Of a DNA stretch of 64,000 nucleotides, positions 42,911-52,551 are shown piece after piece. The stretch's first letter is position 1. Each line of letters begins with the position of its first letter. The stretch is from Adiantum capillus-veneris (lineage: Eukaryota; Streptophyta; Polypodiopsida; Polypodiales; Pteridaceae): positions 3,204,501 to 3,268,500 of the forward strand of contig CM043942.1 of the NCBI GenBank assembly GCA_014529385.2. Direction: 5' to 3'. The notes under the pieces were generated by a model. The model ran no database searches. It was not told the origin of the DNA and was given only the letters and a program-made list of their open reading frames with translations. The position numbers and the translations under genes are program-made.

Positions 42911-44475
42911 CCTCGTAGAAGACCACAGAAGTAGAGGTAAGCTGCACCCTATGAAGTGATTGACATTTCATCAAATAAGAAAGCCCACATTTCAAAAGAA
43001 GAGCTAGCAAAGATACTTGCTAACGTGTTCAATAGCAAGTTCCAAGCTGTTGACAGAAACAAAGTGAAGACCATAGTCTCCCCAAAGAACTATGGATATT
43101 ACATCAATAAAGGGAAGTTCTTAAAGGGTCAATATGCTTGCAGCTAGATCCTTTCTTCTGACTACCTCCTTCGGGGGGAAAAATTCAGAGGGCGCACAAA
43201 GATAGTTCTATTCAATACAATGAAGAGGCTATCTTAACGGCGGATAAAGATGGAGCTATAGTAAAAGGTCAAAATAACAGATGAGTTGATTAATGAAACT
43301 CTACACATACACGAGGAAACCACAACCTCCTCCACAAAACCAAGTCAATTGATAATGACAAGGCATTCATCAAGCAACAAGGCCACAAGTTTACATACAA
43401 GGACCTCATTTATTCAAAGATGGAGCTACCCTTGTGACTCATTTCTCAACATTTGAGGTGTAGAAGCTTCAGAGATATTGCAATGGTCATGGTTATGGGT
43501 CTAGCCGAGCAAAGGGTAATCCGATGCAACCTTGGCAACTACATTCTATAAAATCTAATAGAAGCTAATCTGAAGGAAGGGACCTCAACAAACCCTACAT
43601 GAATTTTGGACTAGTGTTGATGTGGATTTCCTACCAAGCCTTGGAGATGATAGACCAGCTACATTTTGCAGAGTCTCAACTCGATTTACTACATAAATCC
43701 AAGCATACTATCAAAGTAGTAGGGGGGTCTTCCTTGAATTCAAGCAAAAGAAGAACAAGAGGCCAAAGATTTAAAGCAAATGTATCATATAATGAAGCCA
43801 GGGAGTCAAATATTGTGCGCAGGGAGGAAATCAAGCCAAGGAACAGGGACACACCGTCCGGGTTTCAGACGACTATTGAGGAAGAAGAAGAAGAATTTAT
43901 CACCATTCCCTTGGTGAGAATCAAACTTTGATCAATGGAGCAGATACTCGTAAAACAAACACAAAGATATATGGAGGAGGCTCAAAGACTACGAGAAGAA
44001 TTCCGCAAGAAGAAAAGAGGAAATCTGATACAGAGGGATCAAAAGCTAACAATAAAGATGATGAAGAGCTTAACAAGAATTTAGAACAAATAAAGGTCAA
44101 GAGGTTATAGAAGGTCAATAAATATAAAAGAAGAAAAGCAGTAGAAGAAGTGGAGATTTCTAACACCATGTGGCCACACATCTATAATGTGCTCAAGAGG
44201 AAGGCCAAGTTGTGGAAAAAGGAGGATTCAAAGAAGCAGAAAGTAGATGATTTAGAGTCTCTAGAGGACTCCCCCAAGGGCCAAGATAAAACAACTGAAC
44301 AACCACCAAGGGAAGGGATGGTAGATTACACTCAAGAAACCTACACGGAGACCACCCAAAAAAAACACTGTTTTGGAGCTAAAAAATTGACCTACAGAAA
44401 TGAAAATCTGCATTCTTCCTGCAAGTATGGCTGCAAAAAATCATACACCCTTGTCTCAAGCAAGCTTCCATGAGC
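42911..44475 (+). pseudogene. Degenerate gag-like coding region, family not recognised
   Basis: Starts ATG 42911 (MPRRRPQK, then TAG). The frame EVIDISSNKKAHISKEELAKILANVF ... YGYYINKGKFLKGQYA is open 42956-43147. Further pieces in other frames include DELINETLHIHEETTTSSTKPS, a charged coiled coil (RYMEEAQRLREEFRKKKRGN) and a Lys/Glu-rich end (44150-44473). Base composition and charge pattern suggest a retroelement gag, but no zinc knuckle or protease is visible and I cannot place the family. No intact product is possible. Confidence 0.4.
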
Positions 44476-44579
44476 ACATATCCGGTGGTGGCTCACCAAT
44501 CTCAAGATTCTACGAAAAACAAGCTCACCATAGTCGAAAGCTCACTTCTCTATAGCACTCCATCTGTCACAAAGCCAAA

Positions 44580-44591
44580 GCTCTGATACCA
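44580..44591 (-). promoter_or_regulatory. Primer-binding site of a copia LTR fragment
   Basis: GCTCTGATACCA, two bases left of the LTR that begins TGTGAAGG; TGGTATCAGAGC on the coding strand. Confidence 0.88.
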
Positions 44592-44593
44592 AT

Positions 44594-44928
<335 letters not shown>

Positions 44929-45886
44929 CCACGTTTACCTAGCATTTGGTACTTGCATTTGGACGAGGTTTGAGTAGGGGAATGAGAGAGAAGCTGTAGC
45001 CATGGTGTTGTTTTCTTTGTATGATCTTTCTATATGTTCTGAGACTGTTGAATATGAAGTTATTTGACTGTGTCTTTTGCTTAATCTGATCATGGAGTGA
45101 GTATCTATTCTCTATTTGAGAGCATGTGTAAGACATTTGGCAATCCTGTTGGGCCATTGAAGGTCTTGCCAACACATTTGGTGAATCTACTGCAATTGTT
45201 TGTGTGTTGTGTTTGACATTCTTGTCTTGTTGATTAACTACTGTAATGTTATGATTGTTGGGTATGATTACCTTCTATGTCAGCATTCAAGGTTGGTGTT
45301 TGTGTTTCACGACTAATGATACTATGAAAGACCATATCCCGAAGGAGAAATTGCTAGACTAAGGAGCAGAAATTTAGTAACAGCAGAGATCATGGATTTC
45401 AACTATCATGTTTGATTAGAAGGGTTGCTACACATTCAAAATTCAGATTTTGCTGTTATAAGTGCTGCAGATTTAGCTTGCACAAATTCAACAAGGTGTT
45501 GTAGATTGAGGTTGCGCAGATTCAGCAAGGTGTTGTAGATTCAGGCTGTGAAAAATGGAAAAAATTTGGATAATTTTGCAGAGACAAAAGAACAATTTCC
45601 TGAAATCAGATAGAGAAATTTTATGCTAAATCTGATGTTGATAATCAAATCTGTCAAAGCAAACAAACTCAAGAATGGTATCTTTTACTAAATTCTTCCA
45701 AACATATACAAATATCACTAAACTAAAATATCCCAATCAATTTAAACAACCAATTAAATGGTCTATGTGGTTCTCGTTACATCATCCGTGGCTCTTCGTT
45801 TAGAAAATTTAATGGGTCTCAGATGGGTGTGGTGCACCAATCTTGAGGATTGAACATGATTGTTGTATTTTAATGTAGTGAATTTT
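44929..45886. other. Unassigned sequence, T-rich
   Basis: No gene or element signature. A short repeat around GATTCAGCAAGGTGTTGTAGATT occurs near 45490-45545. Confidence 0.4.
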
Positions 45887-46301
45887 ATGGGGCGTAAAAG
45901 AAAGAAAGAGAAATGGGAGGTTTTCATGACTAATAAGCATGAGGTGGATGATTGTCTGTGTGTATTTGATGAGTGCTCAAAGAGAGATGCTTGTAGGAAG
46001 TGGTGCATGGTGGATTTGTGCAAAAAACTTCATAAAATTAGCCACAAAATGCATAAAGAAACTTCCTATAACAAAATGGAAAGAGCCTTAAAGAAGTTAG
46101 ATAATTTTGAAGATGACTTGGAGAATGCATATGAATGGTTAGATGATCATAAAGGGGATAGGCAAAAATCATGTTCTGGTAGAAAAAGGTTTTCAAGTTG
46201 CAAAAAACACCTGAGAAGCTAAGGGATGCATATGAAAATGAGTTTGAAGGGGATTCAAGTGATGATGAAGATGGATGGAGGATGGTGTTAGGTAAAGGCG
46301 A
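45887..46301 (+). pseudogene. Unknown Cys- and Lys-rich ORF, cut by an LTR
   Basis: ATG 45887 opens a 111-codon frame (MGRKRKKEKWEVFMTNKHEVDDCL) with six Cys near CVFDECSKRDACRKWCMVDLC, followed by an acidic helical stretch (LKKLDNFEDDLENAYEWLDD). After a frame change at about 46200, EFEGDSSDDEDGWRMVLG continues to the LTR at 46302. Not recognised. It could be part of the retroelement that ends there or a captured host fragment. Confidence 0.35.
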
Positions 46302-46461
46302 TGTGCCTTACCGTGCTTTTCTCATGTCTGCCGGCCATTGTCCAACTGCCCACATTTATCTCCTTATTCTTTATACATACAAAGAATAAGGGCTTCTCAC
46401 TCATTCTCACATGGTGCTCATACAGTGAGATTTGGAAGCTCCATCCCACATCTTGTGTCGT

Positions 46462-46555
<94 letters not shown>

Positions 46556-46596
46556 CTTTGCACTCTCCGCACGCGCACCTCATTCACGCACTCTCA
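46302..46596 (+). repeat. Left LTR of copia deletion derivative
   Basis: TGTGCCTTACCGTGC ... GCACTCTCA, with a (CT)n tract at about 46462-46552. Confidence 0.85.
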
Positions 46597-46598
46597 AC

Positions 46599-46610
46599 TA
46601 GTATTAGAGC
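46599..46610 (+). promoter_or_regulatory. Imperfect primer-binding site
   Basis: TAGTATTAGAGC, two mismatches to TGGTATCAGAGC, two bases after the LTR. Confidence 0.7.
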
Positions 46611-46934
46611 TCGTTCATTCCCGAGATTGCTTCCGTGCACGCGTGCACTTTCAAGAGTGCCAACAGGGTTCCAACTTCAGCATCAAAAAATTCAGCATTC
46701 TGGGAGCGCTTCCACCAGGTGTACTCGTGTTTTACGCCCCTTTTGGAGGCATTCATGCCAGCAAAAACCTCATTCAAGCTATGGTTCAGGAGCCGCATTT
46801 TTCAGCCCTCTTTTGGTTACCTTCTTTGCTTGAGATAGTGGTTTGCTCTTGGGTGGGATATTCTTGTGATCTCGAGCATTGCCTGCCATAGTTTTGGCAT
46901 GGATATGGAGATCCTTTATGTTAGAGGTGGTTCT

Positions 46935-48150
46935 CGCTCACGATCATGACTAACATGTTGGCATTGCGGCCACGATGGGCATATTAGGCACCGTTGCTTT
47001 AGGCGTATGAGGCAGCGAAAGAGATAGATGCATGGTGCTACTATGAGGACACATACTAGAGAGTATGCATGTGATGGGCATGTCATTTTTCAGTATACCT
47101 TGTCTTCGGACTACTTTGTGTCTTGGGATATCACATTGTCTACATGTTTTCTACTAGATGAGCATTCCGTTTTCACATGAGGCCATGCCGGGATTTTTTT
47201 TTCTCTTTCTCTAGTGGGAGACTTGGTTGTGTGCACTTGGACGATGGTTCGGCGTTTGACATAGAGGGTGCAAGAGATGTTTGTTTGTCTTTTCCCAATG
47301 GTGCATCATACACGCTACATAATGTGTGCTATGTTCCTCAGCTGAGATAGAGCTTGACCTCACTGAGACAATTGGCAGCTTTTGGTTGTCATGTACTGCT
47401 TAGAGATCAGTCTTTCCAAATGCATTGTGGCTCATTAGTGATTGCCAGAGGAACCCGCAGCAACCTGGTTTATCATATGCATGTGTCTAAGGTTCGAGAC
47501 GATGCAATCGCGATTTTGTTGCAGGCATGTTTGGATCGAGAGACAAGGCGTGCCTCTTTTGTGGATGTGCTGCATGGAGAGCAGGTTGTGAATTTGTCTT
47601 GTGGTTACGCTCACACAAGCAGTGGTATCTCTAGGGATGCACAACTTTGTCAATCATCAGTTGAGGTGACATTAGTTGAGCCAGAGACCGATGCATTGTT
47701 CTATGGTGTGTTTGATAGATTTCAAGACGACAACTGTGCGTGATTGCAGTGGTTCTTAGTTTTTGGTTTTGCAATCATTCTCAGTAGATATGCCTTTTCC
47801 AAATGATGCTAACATGGTGGTGCATAGTCAGGTGGTTCCTGATGAGGATGCATATGGCACTGAGCTTGCTTAGAGTGATAGGCCGGCACACATAGTGCAT
47901 GTTTTGTCAGCTTTTGGGTCTCTCATGTCTGACCTTTTGGTCTCGAGAACTGATCTTCTTTATGTAGTTGGTGCATTTGCACTGGGAGTTGTCAGTCGTG
48001 CGATGACTGACACTGGCATTGTGCATTGTGGAGCCATGCAGATCATCACTCGATACCTGCATGAGGAGTATCGTTGTGGCTCTAGCCCTAGTGGCATGCA
48101 TGTTGCATCTACACTAGAGCATGTTTGGAGTGAGCCAGTGGACATAGGTT
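46935..48150 (+). pseudogene. copia gag-pol remnants
   Basis: Zinc knuckle CWHCGHDGHIRHRC at 46956-46997. Then 47310-47480 reads SYTLHNVCYVPQLR, stop, SLTSLRQLAAFGCHVLL ... VIARGTRSNLVYHMHV, the protease-end and pre-integrase region. 47904-48080 reads GSLMSDLLVSRTDLLYVVG ... GVVSRAMTD ... GAMQIITRYL, the RT to RNase H junction (GSLMY ... RPDIAYAVG ... ILRYL in the family). Everything between is missing or unrecognisable. Confidence 0.8.
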
Positions 48151-48197
48151 GATAGACGTCTTATCTCACCTCTTGTATATACTAGTTGTAAAGGTAG

Positions 48198-48357
48198 TGT
48201 GCCTCACCGTGCTTTGCCCGTGTCTACCGGCCAGTGTCCACGACTATCCACATTGTCTCCTTATTCTTTATACATACAAAGAATAAGGAGATCTCACTCA
48301 TTCTCACATGGTGCTCATACAATGAGATTTGGAGCTCCACCCCACATCCTATGTCAT

Positions 48358-48428
<71 letters not shown>

Positions 48429-48487
48429 CTCTCTCTCCCTCTCTCCCCTTCTCACTCTCCTCACGCGCACCACATTCGCACACTCCA
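48198..48487 (+). repeat. Right LTR of copia deletion derivative
   Basis: TGTGCCTCACCGTGC ... GCACACTCCA. Its microsatellite is (CT)n followed by (AT)n (48360-48426), unlike the pure CT of the left LTR. Confidence 0.85.
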
Positions 48488-48910
48488 AGTAGGGATACCA
48501 AAGCATTAGGAGATTTCGGAGGTCTTTTGGAGGGCCTTTTGGAAGAGAGAGGAAAATAAGCTCCTCCAATGAGAGAAGAGCCTACGTTACGTAGAAAAAT
48601 AGATTGATATTAACAAAAATATAAAAGGTGTCCCTCTCCTCATTTAATAATCTAGTGGTCCTTGAAGACGATCACTCTCTTTCATTTAATGCGAGCACCT
48701 TTTTCAGAAGGGAGATGCGGTGCATTTGATATGGCTTACGTCATCACTAGAAGTCAAAACGTCACAAAACTATCAAGTGGTGGAAAATTTTGAAACTTTT
48801 GATACTGTCAATGCGTCCGGAACGCCCAAATATCCTAGAAATGAATGTCCAATTGCCTCGCTCCGACATCCAAAGAGGCAAAAAATGTCAAAAACCCCTA
48901 AAAGAACATT

Positions 48911-48972
48911 TACTAACGGCGCGCAAGGGGGCATTCCAAAATTTTGGAATGCCTCCTTGCGCACCATTAGTA
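48911..48972. repeat. Local hairpin in left arm
   Basis: TACTAACGGCGCGCAAGG ... CATTCCAAAATTTTGGAATG ... CCTTGCGCACCATTAGTA, nearly perfect with arms of about 30 bp and no loop. Confidence 0.93.
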
Positions 48973-49086
48973 AAAAACCCCTTTTTTCCTCTTTTTAGAA
49001 AGCTTTTTGAGTGGAAATGTCAAAAAACCTCTAAAAAGGGGCTTTCTTGAAAGATAAGTGTCCAAAAACCACTAAAAGGAGCTTTG

Positions 49087-49147
49087 TACTAACGGCGCGC
49101 AGGGGGGCATTCTAAAATGTTAGAATTCCTCCTCGCGCGCCTTAAGT
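49087..49147. repeat. Local hairpin in right arm
   Basis: TACTAACGGCGCGCAGGG ... CTCGCGCGCCTTAAGTA, the counterpart of the left-arm hairpin with more mismatches. Confidence 0.88.
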
Positions 49148-49546
49148 AAAAAGCTCATTTTTTGGGTTTTTTTGATATTTTTGGCCCTCCGGATGTCGGA
49201 ATGAGACAAGTAGACATTCGTTTTAAGGGTATTTTGGCGTTCCGGACCCATTGGTGGTGTCAAAAGCCTCAAAATCTATCACTATTTCACAGTTTGTGAC
49301 TTTTCAAGTTCCAGTGATGATGTAAGCTGCATTGAATGCACTGCACTTGCCTCGTGAAAAAGACGCTCACATTAAATAAAAAAGTGACCGTTTTCAAGGA
49401 CGATTGAGAATATAAATCTACTTTTTAGAGTGTCTGGTTGTCCTTTTGGACGTACTCACAAGGTGCAAGTGCATTTTAAAAAAAGTTTCTAGAGAGTGAA
49501 ATACAATTTCTTACAAGGCCCTCCAAATGACCTCCGAAATTTTCTA

Positions 49547-49954
49547 ATGATGGAGGAGAAGGAGGTGCAAAATGAGGTTGGCCAAAAGAGCCTAGAAGAG
49601 CCCCTAGATACCCCTAACCTACCACTAGAGTATACCCTTGGAGTAAAAGAAAAGGATCCATTGCTTAAACTTATGTTGTTTGCATATGGAAAATGTTGTT
49701 ACACTATTTGTGAGGAAAGGCATGTCATACATAACCATGATGTTGTTCATGTTATTCAAAGCCCACTTGAAGAGGTAGATGCTAGAGACGAATACGTAGC
49801 TGCCATGCAAAATTCCCGAAACAACATACTGCTAAGCATAAATGAACGAATCTGCATACCTGATGCCTCGCATAGCACGACGAGAGAGAAGAGAGAAGAG
49901 GAGAGAAGAATAGACATGGAGCACTGGGTGCAATCTCACCCCGTGCAAGAGTGA
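49547..49954 (+). CDS. Hypothetical protein, unrecognised
   Basis: 136 codons from ATG 49547 (MMEEKEVQNEVGQKSLEEPLD) to TGA, ending VQSHPVQE. The start codon overlaps the outer end of the foldback element. Composition is ordinary (acidic N-terminus, central LLKLMLFAYGKCCYTICEE, then HDVVHVIQSPLEEVDARDEYVAAMQNS), with no domain I recognise and no visible promoter or splice pattern. It could be a chance ORF, an exon or a retroelement fragment. Confidence 0.3.
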   Translation: MMEEKEVQNEVGQKSLEEPLDTPNLPLEYTLGVKEKDPLLKLMLFAYGKCCYTICEERHVIHNHDVVHVIQSPLEEVDARDEYVAAMQNSRNNILLSINERICIPDASHSTTREKREEERRIDMEHWVQSHPVQE

Positions 49955-50076
49955 CCATTTCCCTCTTGCACGTATTTCATTTATAGATTTCTTGAATTGG
50001 TCAAATTGAGTACAAACTGGCCGAGCCGGTCATAAATGGCCAAAGCTCATACAAGAGCACTTGAATAATAAAATGT

Positions 50077-50078
<2 letters not shown>

Positions 50079-50107
<29 letters not shown>

Positions 50108-50108
50108 T
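50079..50108. repeat. AT microsatellite
   Basis: (AT)n of about 30 bp. Confidence 0.97.
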
Positions 50109-50338
50109 ACCATTTTTATAGGCCTAGCTCAGTCCAGCCTTTTCCACCTGTCAGCTGCAAAAATAGTAAATTATCAATTCCATAACATACCTCTCCATTG
50201 GAAAGCAATCGTCCTCAGTTGTTGCGAAGATAAAAAACTGCAAACAATACTAGTCAAAAACAATGATTAGACATTTGTATCAAATAGTAAAAGAAAAATC
50301 CATAAAATTAGACAACATTGTTTATGCCTGCCGTCATC

Positions 50339-50388
50339 CACATACTACCTATTCTAGTCTCCCATACCACTAGAATAAGTAGTATGTG
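50339..50388. repeat. 20-bp-arm inverted repeat
   Basis: CACATACTACCTATTCTAGT and ACTAGAATAAGTAGTATGTG separated by 10 bases, two mismatched positions. Confidence 0.92.
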
Positions 50389-50625
50389 TCTTACCCTGAT
50401 GAATCAGAATATCATTGCTCACACTCATCGTTCAATAATCAATTCTCATCAATCTCAAGTCCAATTCCATAAATACTGTCACGACAGAAAAGCATCATAT
50501 ACCGATTCCAAATCCAATTCCAAATATAATCCAAATCCAAATATCTTCTATTTTCTATACCCGGGTAACAAAATCACACAAGTTATAGTGATGGCGAGTT
50601 GCACCATGATTTCGTGATTGTCGTT

Positions 50626-50830
50626 GCCTAAATCGACGAATCTACACCTATAAGAAGTACTGCCTAAATCGGCAAATTTGCACTAATGTTGTCTAAATCG
50701 GCGAATCTGCATTGGATATTGTTTAAAAATCATAAATCTGAAGTTTATCAATGTGCTGCCTAAATTGGCGGATCTGCACCAAGATGAGTATCGACACATT
50801 GCCTAAATCGGTGAATCTGTGTGTCTGTGA
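50626..50830. repeat. Short degenerate dispersed-tandem repeat
   Basis: At least five copies of TGCCTAAATCGGCGAATCTG variants near 50627, 50660, 50689, 50755 and 50799, with a sixth weaker one near 50720; spacing 30-65 bp. Confidence 0.85.
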
Positions 50831-51599
50831 CCAATGGACTAGGCTAGGCATAAAAATATAACATTAATCACATGTGTGAGACCAATGTGGAGCATGGGTG
50901 AGTAGGAGGGTACTTACAAATTGTTGTTCACTTTCCACAACATCTTAACTCATATAAGCAGCTGCATAGCTTAAAGATAAATCATCTCAATAGAAATTAC
51001 ATTAGTGTAAGAAGGAAACTCCACAATCTTAGGATGGTTAATTTCGCATGCCATGCAAAGAAGGAAAAAAATATTTTTGCTTTAAATAGTCTAATGGTAT
51101 TATCTATGATGCAAACTGTTTGACTGTGTGTCCTTAAATATATATACAAAGAGAACAGTTTCAAGGAACATTAGACAAAGTTTGAAGTGTTAACTACATG
51201 TCCTAATAAAATAAACATTAACCGGCTTCAAATATAGTATTAACAAAATTATAAATTGAGGGAGGCATTTGGAACATAAAAAGGATGGTAAATATCATGC
51301 CATAATAAATCACAATCAATAACGAAGGAACGAGAATGTAAAACGATCAATATGATCCTGTCAAAACTGCTACATAAATTTATCTGAGAGATTAAAAAAA
51401 AAATTGTTTATTTATTATCATTATTTTCCAAGTTAAGCTAGTCCAAGTGTAGAATAGCTATCTTAATCTTGTGCATCAGTAATCCTACCTACCCAAAATG
51501 TACGGAATACATGTGGTTCTTACTATGAGAAGTCCTTTCAACAAAGAGAAATAATTTTTAGTAGCACCCTCACTAACTATTGTTACCACGTATGATAAC

Positions 51600-52532
51600 T
51601 GTTGACCGCTGGGTCAACAACGTCACAACATAACTCAAGTTTCGTACGAAAGTCTTATCTTTTGCGAGTTATGAAATGCTGCGGATTATGGCTATAAACG
51701 TCATTTGTAATGATTAGTTATTCTAGTTTTAGAAGCTGGGGCGCAATGGCACTTCCAGATTGTAAATACAAAGCCATTTGACCCTTTCAACCCCATTTTT
51801 GGTTAAACCTAAGGTAGCCTTAGTATATAAGGTACCTAGGTCATTTTATAAAAATACTTTTATCGTAATCAAAGTTTAGTGTTCCCGTCTACTGTGTGTA
51901 AGAGAGAAAGAGAGTGAGCGTGAGCTACAACACATTGGAGATCCGACTGCACCATTGCTGTAGGCTCGAGGAGAGCTACGTGACAATGCCAAGCATTCCA
52001 CGCGAGACGAAGCGCACACGCCGATGCATCTACGAGCTATTTGTGGTCGTAAGTGTATCAAACAATGTCTGTTTTCTGCTTGCTAGTAGTCTATAGAATC
52101 GTGGTGACGTAAGCTACGCATATGTACTCATAAATTTCAGTTTCGGGAACTTTCAAAATTCTGCTCTGTCATCCTACGCGTTTTCCGCAGATGGGTTTAG
52201 AGTGAGGGTTTTGAGTGTAGAAGCTTAGGGACAGGTGTATCCTAGTGAGGGGATGGTGTTCCTTAAGTTTCATATGAATCTGGCATGATTAGGTGAGTTA
52301 TCTTTCGTATATGTGTATGTGGCTAGGTGGTGTAGTTGAGGGCAATGAGGTTCTTGATTGTGGTTTAGTTGGCCTTCCAGAGTGTTGTATGTGTAGGATG
52401 GTCTCAGCCTGACAAGCTAAAGAGATTTCCTCCGTGTGCCTATCGTGTCATCTGTGTCCTCGATTGACATTATGTTGATCTAGGTAGTGTTTGTATGCAC
52501 TTCATGGGTGTGTGAGTCGCTCCCGTCCAACA
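51600..52532 (+). repeat. 5' LTR
   Basis: 933 bp, TGTTGACCGCTGGGTCAACAACG ... GCTCCCGTCCAACA. The first 20 bases are themselves an imperfect palindrome (TTGACC/GGTCAA). Confidence 0.95.
51824..51832 (+). promoter_or_regulatory. TATA box in LTR
   Basis: TATATAAGG in the context TTAGTATATAAGGTACC, conserved in the 3' LTR at about 62362. Likely transcription start about 30 bp downstream. Confidence 0.75.
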
Positions 52533-52551
52533 TTGGCGCCGTTGCCGGGGA
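52533..52551 (+). promoter_or_regulatory. Primer-binding site, tRNA-Asp type
   Basis: TTGGCGCCGTTGCCGGGGA directly after the LTR. This is the classic site of Athila-like plant gypsy elements. Confidence 0.95.

Larger units (their letters stand above)
46302..48487 (+). mobile_element. copia deletion derivative
   Basis: LTRs 46302-46596 and 48198-48487 of the family also seen at 44594. Imperfect PBS (46599-46610). The 1.6-kb interior keeps a zinc knuckle, a pre-integrase patch and a late RT patch, with integrase and most of RT deleted. No target duplication (GGCGA left, AGTAG right). Interestingly the left flank GGTAAAGGCGA resembles the interior sequence before the right LTR (TGTAAAGGTAG), so the left LTR may itself be a former 3' LTR. 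Confidence 0.82.
48504..49549. mobile_element. Foldback-type element with long inverted repeats
   Basis: The left arm (48504 to about 48985) and the right arm (49549 back to about 49045) are reverse complements with moderate divergence. Outer ends: CATTAGGAGATTTCGGAGGTC and, read inward on the minus strand, CATTAGAAAATTTCGGAGGTC. Shared inner landmarks include GGTCCTTGAAGACGATCACT / CGTCCTTGAAAACGGTCACT and TGCGTCCGGAACGCC / GGGTCCGGAACGCC. The arms nearly meet, leaving about 60 bp of loop. No transposase and no clear target duplication. A MULE-like or foldback non-autonomous DNA element is likely. Confidence 0.85.
49955..51599. other. AT-rich host or unassigned sequence
   Basis: No gene seen. 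It contains an AT microsatellite, a hairpin and a short degenerate repeat, listed separately. The last five bases (ATAAC) are the left target duplication of the next element. Confidence 0.5.

Noticed and set aside
50626-50830. CRISPR-like array
   Set aside because: Repeat copies are degenerate, spacing is irregular (30-65 bp), and the context is a plant nuclear genome.
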